Under the pieces are notes generated by a model. That model did not search any database. It was not told the DNA's origin and saw nothing but the letters and a program-made list of their open reading frames with translations. A stretch of 34,982 nt of DNA, from positions 1 to 34,982 of the IMG/VR virus record IMGVR_UViG_3300027759_000020; one strand, given 5' to 3'. The translations under genes and the position numbers were made by a program. The stretch comes from a virus. Below are positions 29,740-34,982 of this stretch, one piece after another (within the stretch, counting starts at the first letter, position 1; every line of letters starts with the position of its first letter).

Positions 29740-30575
29740 AATGTTTCTCCTTGCATCGTAAAGCCAAAATTGACTCTCATTGATGCTCTGTAGTCAACTA
29801 ACAATTCATCGCCTGCGGTGATTTTACGCGAAGCAACGGCAAATATGTTATCCCCAACCAACTCTGGCCGAATGTTACCGTTTAAGGAGTGATTGATAAA
29901 TCTTCCGCCAGGGGTACGCTTTCCGTCAAGTCTACCCGGACAAACAGTGTCACCCGCCTCAAAGTCTTTGGTCGCAAAAAGCCCAAGGCCGTGAATGCTG
30001 GAAGGTTTAAGTTCTACAAAGAACCCCTCTGGCATGTCAATCAGGTCTGATTCAATTTGCGCTATCTTGGCTACGTCGGCGTCTGTTATGCCTAACTGGT
30101 GCAAAAATAATCCGTAATCAATTTGTGCTTTTTGAACATCTGTCCGACTGTCGGCCAACCCGCACTTGGGGGCAACGTACAGCCGGTCTTCAAGAACCGC
30201 AAGGTCGGTGCAGTTGTCAGGGTTGTCGTAAATGTCTACCCAAACTACTTCTTCATCAAAAACGCGGCCTGCACGTTGCATTCCAGCTTTAGATTCAAAC
30301 TCACACGGCGCGGTAAAAACCTTGACGCCGTCGTCTGTGTTGACAGCAATTGTGCCTTTTTCTAACCGCACACGATATGAAGTCTTGTGTTCTGCGCCCG
30401 TCAGCACGGTCCAAGCGGGGATCGTAATCGCTCGCTCATAGATGCCCAGCAGAAACGTGTGCGTTGTAACAATGTCAGCCTGTGGCATTTTTAGTAGTTC
30501 GTTTTGAAGCGCCGTGACTTTTTTGGCCATAGGCAACGCAAAATCAAATCCTTTACCGTAGGTTACTGTGATCAT
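29736..30575 (-). CDS. Fusion of a cupin-like domain and a SET methyltransferase domain
   Basis: A 279-aa protein. Residues about 30-140 look like a small beta barrel seen in other phage proteins (LLGIYERAITIPAWTVLTGA, EHKTSYRVRLEKGTIAVNTD). Residues 184-265 are a compact SET domain: SSIHGLGLFATKDFEAGDTV (Gly196, Gly198), GGRFINHSLNGNIRPEL (Asn228, His229) and KITAGDELLVDY (Tyr262). These match the S-adenosylmethionine and catalytic motifs, so lysine methylation is plausible. The target is unknown: a virion protein by context or a host protein. It sits between a fibre-like gene and the ejection genes, coupled to both by ATGA. Confidence 0.85.
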   Translation of the reverse strand: MITVTYGKGFDFALPMAKKVTALQNELLKMPQADIVTTHTFLLGIYERAITIPAWTVLTGAEHKTSYRVRLEKGTIAVNTDDGVKVFTAPCEFESKAGMQRAGRVFDEEVVWVDIYDNPDNCTDLAVLEDRLYVAPKCGLADSRTDVQKAQIDYGLFLHQLGITDADVAKIAQIESDLIDMPEGFFVELKPSSIHGLGLFATKDFEAGDTVCPGRLDGKRTPGGRFINHSLNGNIRPELVGDNIFAVASRKITAGDELLVDYRASMRVNFGFTMQGETL

Positions 30576-31285
30576 GATGCCATCACCACCCAGTTTGTGC
30601 CGTCAGATACAAGCGTCGCCCATGCACCCACGGTGGCGGCAAGGATTGCTGTGCCCGGCGTGGCGCTGCCAATAGGTGCGACGTTGCTCGACGCTGATAC
30701 CAGCGTCTGAGTTTGCAAATTCTTAAACGTCACCACGCGGCCTGGCGCTGATGACGCAGCAGGAAGTGTGACCGTACAAGTCGAGCCGGACTTGTTGTTG
30801 ATGACCCAGCCTTCAGTATCAGCAAGCGTAAAGTCGGCGACTTTGGTGACAACCGTAGGGCGCACTGTTAAACCTGTGCCGCCATTGGCAATGGGCACGG
30901 CACCATCAAGTCGAAGTGAGGCGTCTAAGTTGCCAGTTGTTTGCGAAGGTAAACTAATATTTGATAACGTACCACCTAACGTCAAATTACCCGCAGTTGT
31001 TACAGTACCTGTCAAAGTAATACCGTTTGCACCTCCAACGCCAGTTACGCTTGTAACGCTTCCATTACCTGTACCCACACCTAAATTTATACGTGCTTGC
31101 GTTGCGTTATCCGCGCCTGTTCCCCCATTGGCTATTTGGGCAACACCTAATGTAGAACCGCCTGATACCACATATATGTTGTTAAAAAATCGAAACCATT
31201 CCCGCGAAATTAAACCCGTCTGCGTGTCAAGCAATGCCACTCGCGCAGAAGGTATCTTGGTAATGTTCGGTGAGGTATCAGGCAT
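30572..31285 (-). CDS. Fibre-like structural protein, 237 aa
   Basis: A 237-aa beta-rich protein. It starts with MPDTSPNITKIPSARVALLD, TQTGLISREWFRFFNNIY, a collar-attachment-like opening, and has the fibre-type repeats ANGGTGADNATQARINLGVG and PIANGGTGLTVRP. The end is beta-rich (VTLPAASSAPGRVVTFKNLQ). It takes the place held in P22 by the tail needle gp26, so it could be a needle replacement or an appendage. Overlaps gp10 by 8 bases. Confidence 0.68.
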   Translation of the reverse strand: MPDTSPNITKIPSARVALLDTQTGLISREWFRFFNNIYVVSGGSTLGVAQIANGGTGADNATQARINLGVGTGNGSVTSVTGVGGANGITLTGTVTTAGNLTLGGTLSNISLPSQTTGNLDASLRLDGAVPIANGGTGLTVRPTVVTKVADFTLADTEGWVINNKSGSTCTVTLPAASSAPGRVVTFKNLQTQTLVSASSNVAPIGSATPGTAILAATVGAWATLVSDGTNWVVMAS

Positions 31286-32936
31286 TGGTTGCGCTTACAT
31301 TTAGTTCAGCGCCCATGATTGCAATTTTTACGGTATCAGTGCCCGACACTTCGTAAACACGGTCGCGCAGCTTTAACGTCATGCCCAACCTACGCCAGAT
31401 CACGCGTCGTCCCCATTGACCGGTTAGACCCATTGACCGCCAGTGTTCGTTACTCCAAGTGTGCCCGCCGTCATCAGACCAACGCAACATAACTTGAGGA
31501 TCAATAGCAGTTGATGTAGGAAGCCCAGTTTCTACTAGCATTCTGCCGCCCGTAACAGCAGGCCCGTCAACAATTACAAGTTGACCGCCATTTTCTTGCA
31601 CAAGCTCACTGCCACTTTCGGTCAGTATTACATCGTTAGACGCAGGGTCAACATACTCCCACACAAGAAAATCACCATTTTCAGCAAGCAAATCATCATT
31701 TGGGCTTGAAATGTCAACAATGACAATTGGCGTAGTGACATCAGAATTGATAGCGCCTGTCTCTGCGTCAAGCTGAAGCGAATGCTGGGCAGTGCGTTTT
31801 AAATCATTTGTGCCGACCGGCAGCGCTCTCCATGACCGAAGCCACTTTTGCACTGCGCCAGCATCTGAGAACACATCTAAATCAAACGCGTAGATGTTGC
31901 CAAGTTCATGGTCGCCCACAACAATTTCGCCGTTATACGCCATTTGGCAGTTTGAGCGATGACGGGTAAACGAGCCATTAATAAACGCAGCGCGCTCATG
32001 CCACAACGCGGTAGCAACGTCAAACACCCAAGTAACATTAGCTGACGGAAAAATCAGCACATAGAACGAATGGCCGTCTTGCTGGTATGTGTATGCAATA
32101 GCATCTGAAAGGTTTTCGTACTGTTGAATTTGCCACTCTACGGCGTGTGTAGATATTCGTTCGGCGGTGTAACCATTGGCGCGGTAGACAATACCCTTGC
32201 CGCGCGCATCGGCACCCAACCAAAAAAGGCCGTTGTCTAGCTTGGCAACCGAGAAAGCTGCAATACAGCCAACCTCGTTGAACGCGCCTTGAACGGGAAC
32301 TAACGGGAACGGAGATGTGCCCGCGTCGTACCAGACCTCAACTGAATTGGTTCCAAACAACCATATCTCGCGGTGGTCAACAATAAGCGACACCAAGCCA
32401 TCAGGAGAGCCTTCAGCGCTTGCAAAGTCAAGTGGGTCTATGGATGTGCCATCCAACAATTGCGTGATCCATATTCGCTGGCTATTTGGCTCATTGAACA
32501 CAAAGTAGCCGTTGATGTAACCTACCGTAACCGCGCCTGGAAAGTCAGGATCAGTGATCTGTTTAAACTCTAACGTCAGACTGTTGTAGATAAAACTGGG
32601 GCCGTTACAAGCAATAAATAGCTGTGTGCCGTTGTCGGACATGCTGACGGGGCCGGACGATCCCGCAACAGTGCCAATAAACTTAACATTCCAAATACTG
32701 TCAACTCTGTACAGTGTTTCACCAGACACAACGTATCCGTACCCGCCAAATTGCCACAACCCACGAATTGGCCCATCGCCCATGTTTGCCAAAAGGCGCA
32801 GCCCAGGCGCGCGGTTTAAAAACCCCGGCTCTTTACCGCCGTCGGGCACGGCCTCTGGAAAAAGGTTGACCATCCGCGCGTCGGCAGCGTTAACGCTACG
32901 CGCTACATAGGCCGACCCAAGAATAGGTGTCTTCAT
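31278..32936 (-). CDS. gp10-like packaged-DNA stabilisation protein (tail hub)
   Basis: A 552-aa protein with the P22 gp10 pattern: MKTPILGSAYVARSVNAADA, RMVNLFPEAVPDGGKEPGFL, RAPGLRLLANMGDGPIRGLW, then a beta-propeller-like body (SVEVWYDAGTSPFPLVPVQG, WLGADARGKGIVYRANGYTA) and DPQVMLRWSDDGGHTWSNEH near the end. It binds gp4 below the portal and closes the head after packaging. Two ENG/ESG motifs (residues about 413-455) resemble the 54-aa protein. ATG 32936 overlaps the gp4 stop; a TTG one codon upstream is less likely. Confidence 0.88.
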   Translation of the reverse strand: MKTPILGSAYVARSVNAADARMVNLFPEAVPDGGKEPGFLNRAPGLRLLANMGDGPIRGLWQFGGYGYVVSGETLYRVDSIWNVKFIGTVAGSSGPVSMSDNGTQLFIACNGPSFIYNSLTLEFKQITDPDFPGAVTVGYINGYFVFNEPNSQRIWITQLLDGTSIDPLDFASAEGSPDGLVSLIVDHREIWLFGTNSVEVWYDAGTSPFPLVPVQGAFNEVGCIAAFSVAKLDNGLFWLGADARGKGIVYRANGYTAERISTHAVEWQIQQYENLSDAIAYTYQQDGHSFYVLIFPSANVTWVFDVATALWHERAAFINGSFTRHRSNCQMAYNGEIVVGDHELGNIYAFDLDVFSDAGAVQKWLRSWRALPVGTNDLKRTAQHSLQLDAETGAINSDVTTPIVIVDISSPNDDLLAENGDFLVWEYVDPASNDVILTESGSELVQENGGQLVIVDGPAVTGGRMLVETGLPTSTAIDPQVMLRWSDDGGHTWSNEHWRSMGLTGQWGRRVIWRRLGMTLKLRDRVYEVSGTDTVKIAIMGAELNVSATNA

Positions 32937-33652
32937 CAATAGTTACCGGCATAGACGTTAAAACGCTGGCGTGTGGCAACAAGCGCGTAGGGCATCGACA
33001 TGATGTCGTCAGGATTGTTGATGCGTTTTAGATTGCGTTTGCTGGTCATAGCAATCCGTTGCACTTGAGGGCTTGGCTCAACGCCAAACTCTGGCGCTAT
33101 TTCCATTGCCAAGTTGTAAGCAAACGCCCGCAAATAGCCCGGTGGAAACAGTATTTGCGTTGCCAACGTGGCAGGCTCATCTAATTTTTCAACGGATACA
33201 AAGTGCCATTCCAAGTCCCGTGTGGGCTTTGGATAGACCGTCATTGTGATATTTGGGTATTCCATGTTTATCCACATAACCTGTGGATATGTGGATGTCA
33301 CGGTTTTAACCGCAATACCGCTGTATTGCTGCTGATTAATAAACTTAATGCCAAACGACACGTTTGTACCCGGATCACGGAAATAAGTAGCGTCGTCCAG
33401 CAACACTGGGCGCAAGCCCACAAAGTCACCAGTTGGGCCAAGTGTGCGGGTAATTTGACTAGCGGGCCAAGTAAAGACTTGGTCTTGTGTGTTAAAAACC
33501 GACAATCGCTCGGTGTCCCACGAATCAATCATTTGATTGAGCGCCATCAACGCGTCATTTGACATGTCTGCCGAAGGTGTCTCACCTTCAGCTAGTACAC
33601 CTAACAAGCGCAATGCTCGGTTGATTTGATCGCCAGCGGTGTACGTTGCCAT
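32936..33652 (-). CDS. gp4-like tail accessory factor
   Basis: A 238-aa protein with the P22 gp4 (tail accessory factor) pattern: TAGDQINRALRLLGVLAEGE, MALNQMIDSWDTERLSVF, FPPGYLRAFAYNLAMEIAPE and KRNLKRINNPDD. It builds the first ring below the portal. P22 gp4 also has muramidase activity, but I cannot identify that site here. It is followed by gp10 with a TGATG overlap, the P22 order. Confidence 0.88.
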   Translation of the reverse strand: MATYTAGDQINRALRLLGVLAEGETPSADMSNDALMALNQMIDSWDTERLSVFNTQDQVFTWPASQITRTLGPTGDFVGLRPVLLDDATYFRDPGTNVSFGIKFINQQQYSGIAVKTVTSTYPQVMWINMEYPNITMTVYPKPTRDLEWHFVSVEKLDEPATLATQILFPPGYLRAFAYNLAMEIAPEFGVEPSPQVQRIAMTSKRNLKRINNPDDIMSMPYALVATRQRFNVYAGNY

Positions 33653-33654
33653 GC

Positions 33655-33846
33655 TTAGATTCCTTCGGTTGCTGCCTTGCGAGTATATTTGCGCTTAACT
33701 TCCAGCACGTTTACAGGAGCCGCTTCAGGTTCCGAAGGCGTGTCTGGATTGTAGCGTGTCCAGCCATTTTTTTCGTCGTACTCAGCTTCAAGTTCCATAG
33801 TGGCAACTTTGCATCCGTGATCAGGGTGGCTAAGATAAATGTTCAT
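33655..33846 (-). CDS. 63-aa conserved small phage protein
   Basis: A 63-aa protein (MNIYLSHPDHGCKVATMELE, AEYDEKNGWTRYNPDTPSEP) with a Pro/Glu linker and a basic end (LEVKRKYTRKAATEGI). A recurrent small protein upstream of gp4 genes in aquatic podoviruses, function unknown. No ribosome site is seen: the hairpin with its T-run stands directly before the ATG, so it may be made at a low level. Confidence 0.65.
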   Translation of the reverse strand: MNIYLSHPDHGCKVATMELEAEYDEKNGWTRYNPDTPSEPEAAPVNVLEVKRKYTRKAATEGI

Positions 33847-33850
33847 ATGA

Positions 33851-33877
33851 AAAAAGGGGGTAATTAGCCCCCTTTTT
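33851..33877 (-). terminator. Terminator-type hairpin after the 164-aa gene
   Basis: AAAAAGGGGG, seven bases, CCCCCTTTTT. A ten-bp stem with A and T tracts on both sides, so it can work in both directions; for the leftward genes the T-run lies at 33851-33855. It comes 3 bases after the 164-aa stop. Confidence 0.8.
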
Positions 33878-33879
33878 GG

Positions 33880-34374
33880 TTAAGACGCGCCGTGAATGAT
33901 GGAAAAATTGATGATCACTGCTTCAGAGTATGAAGTAGCAGCAGTCAAATTCCGCAACGTGATCAAAGCAGAGCCAGCAGCCAAATACGAAACGTAAGTG
34001 GTGTAAGCCCCCGCAGCGCTACCAGTAGTATTACTAGAAACGCACACAACAATCGTGTCATTTGTAGAAATCAAACTGTTAGTCAAGATGAACGAAACAG
34101 CGGTGGCTCCTGCCAAGGCGGCGGCATCCATAGTAATGCGGCCAGCAGACTTGTTTAAAGTCACACCAGTCGATTTGCTAGTTGCCTGAGTTACTGTGCC
34201 TTGTGCTGCTGTGCTGTAGCCGATTTCGGTGGTAGCGTAAACGGTAGTTCCAACAACTGTAGACGGCGTGGTTGCGCCGATTGTGCTGCTATCAATTACC
34301 GCACCGCTTAAGGTAGTGCCCGAAGTCAATTCGGGGTCGCTAAACGCAACGCCAACAGGTTTTGTATTTGCCAT
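33880..34374 (-). CDS. 164-aa probable virion surface protein
   Basis: A 164-aa Ser/Thr/Ala-rich protein (MANTKPVGVAFSDPELTSGT, GYSTAAQGTVTQATSKSTGV, TLNKSAGRITMDAAALAGAT) ending EAVIINFSIIHGAS. The GTVTQATSKSTGVTLN box is very common in aquatic phage structural proteins of unknown exact place. All-beta character and position after the coat gene suggest a head decoration or fibre. AAAGGA precedes the ATG, directly after a hairpin. Confidence 0.68.
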   Translation of the reverse strand: MANTKPVGVAFSDPELTSGTTLSGAVIDSSTIGATTPSTVVGTTVYATTEIGYSTAAQGTVTQATSKSTGVTLNKSAGRITMDAAALAGATAVSFILTNSLISTNDTIVVCVSSNTTGSAAGAYTTYVSYLAAGSALITLRNLTAATSYSEAVIINFSIIHGAS

Positions 34375-34386
34375 GATTGTTCCTTT

Positions 34387-34410
34387 AAAAACGGGGGCCG
34401 AAGCCCCCGT
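34387..34410 (-). terminator. Terminator-type hairpin after the 134-aa gene
   Basis: Read leftward: ACGGGGGC, TTCG tetraloop, GCCCCCGT, then TTTT. A near-perfect intrinsic terminator. The ribosome site AAAGGA of the 164-aa gene directly follows the T-run. Confidence 0.88.
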
Positions 34411-34415
34411 TTAAT

Positions 34416-34820
34416 TTAACCCGCAATGCGGTACAAAGTCCAAGAACCATCGCCAGTTTTACGAGCGCGGAACAAGGCGCCGGTGTTTTCCAACACCACC
34501 ATGTTACCGAGCAAAGTCCAACCAGTAGCGGTAGCCAATGTGAGTTGATAAGCAGTGTCATCAACAGCAACGGCAAAATCAAACGCAGCGTTGACTTTTT
34601 GAGCGCTAGAAATCTCAGCTTCAAGCAGTGCAACCGTAGGCAACGTAACCACGGTGTCAGCCGAAGTGTTGCTGGTAATCAACCCAACGGCCATTTGAGC
34701 GCCGGTTAAAGTTGCAGTTGTTGCAGTGATCGCAGTAGGTGCGCCTTGAACCATCAGCAGCGCTTCGCTTGTATTGCCTGCGCCGACTTGATAGCCACTA
34801 GAACCATTAGGTAATGCCAT
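34416..34820 (-). CDS. 134-aa probable head decoration protein
   Basis: A 134-aa beta-rich protein (MALPNGSSGYQVGAGNTSEA, LLMVQGAPTAITATTATLTG, KTGDGSWTLYRIAG). It is the first gene after the coat gene on the circle, with its own good ribosome site AAAGGA and terminators on both sides, which suggests high expression like that of the coat. A head decoration or fibre role is likely, but the family is not certain. Confidence 0.65.
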   Translation of the reverse strand: MALPNGSSGYQVGAGNTSEALLMVQGAPTAITATTATLTGAQMAVGLITSNTSADTVVTLPTVALLEAEISSAQKVNAAFDFAVAVDDTAYQLTLATATGWTLLGNMVVLENTGALFRARKTGDGSWTLYRIAG

Positions 34821-34845
34821 GATATTTTCCTTTAAAAGATGTTAC

Positions 34846-34866
34846 AAAAAACGGGGCCAAAGCCCC
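34846..34866 (-). terminator. Terminator after the coat gene
   Basis: Read leftward: GGGGC, TTTG, GCCCC, G and six T. It lies across the artificial contig end and just after the coat stop (the same stem arm is seen at 7-11). Transcription from the coat would drop here before the 134-aa gene. Confidence 0.82.
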
Positions 34867-34982
34867 ATTCGATTAGCCCCAGATGCGGCAAGCCATTTGT
34901 GGACGCATTGTGCTGAATCCGTACAAAACGTCAATACGGCAAGGCATACGGTCGTTGTTGATGTCGTACTGACGAACAATAC
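34856..34982. repeat. Right copy of exact 127-bp terminal direct repeat
   Basis: Identical to bases 1-127. Removing one copy gives a circle of 34,855 bp in which the coat-gene end joins the 134-aa gene at 34820. The bases seen here are the 3' end of the coat gene read on the minus strand. Confidence 0.93.

Noticed and set aside
1-34982. Integrase, lysogeny repressor or attachment site
   Set aside because: No tyrosine or serine recombinase motif or CI-like gene was found on either strand; no att-like duplication apart from the assembly overlap.
1-34982. tRNA genes
   Set aside because: No cloverleaf with a TTCGA-type arm was noticed by eye; a tRNA scan was not possible here.

Overview
The window is essentially one complete small tailed-phage genome. 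Bases 1-127 are repeated exactly at 34856-34982, so the contig is a closed circle of about 34,855 bp. It was cut inside the coat-protein 3' end and the overlap was kept, probably an assembly k-mer. The head and neck genes are of the P22 type: small and large terminase, P22-like portal, scaffold, P22-like coat, gp4-like tail accessory factor, gp10-like DNA-stabilisation protein and three ejection-type proteins. This points to a short-tailed podovirus. A lipobox lipoprotein, a 3TM-type holin and an M15 endolysin fit a Gram-negative host. The general gene style suggests an aquatic proteobacterium, perhaps Burkholderiales, but that is a weak inference. No integrase, excisionase or recognisable CI-like repressor is visible, so a virulent life style is the simplest reading.

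Layout. (1) Late minus-strand unit, read from 10319 down to 1 and across the circle junction from 34855 to 23166: terS, terL, small basic proteins, portal, DUF5856-like protein, a tail-fibre/adhesin cluster (5206-2065), scaffold, coat, two probable virion surface proteins separated by hairpin terminators, gp4, gp10, a fibre-like protein, a cupin-like plus SET-domain fusion, three ejection proteins and a lysis cassette (25248-23166). (2) A 657-bp non-coding region (10320-10976) holds seven copies of a 16-bp palindrome, an AT-rich stretch, TTGCCCA repeats and a strong rightward promoter overlapped by an operator-like inverted repeat. It is the best candidate for the origin and main switch. (3) Rightward early unit (10977-13561): a compositionally distinct, GGCC/GCGC-rich string of about eleven small genes of unknown function, ended by a clear terminator at 13581-13608. 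(4) Leftward replication unit (19602-13607): DUF2800-like PD-(D/E)XK protein, a putative ssDNA-binding protein, family A DNA polymerase and a primase-helicase. (5) Rightward unit (19672-23296): VRR-NUC nuclease, SNF2-type helicase, then a run of tightly overlapping small genes (lipoprotein, zinc-ribbon, RHH-like, coiled coil, one 209-aa protein, one membrane protein) whose end overlaps the endolysin gene on the other strand.

How the parts work together. The early units make replication proteins and unknown host-directed factors. The polymerase, primase-helicase, nucleases and SNF2 helicase copy and process the genome. The late unit builds a P22-like capsid and packages DNA. Hairpins after the coat gene probably step down transcription into the tail genes, and the holin, accessory membrane proteins and endolysin release progeny. 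The most unusual points are the SET-domain gene in the virion operon, the seven-copy palindrome array, the repeated hairpin-plus-leader modules of the early genes, the fibre cluster between portal and scaffold, a probable ATT start in the lysis region, and the unrecognised early cassette. Several genes shorter than 60 codons were found by reading across gene junctions and are listed with corrected starts.
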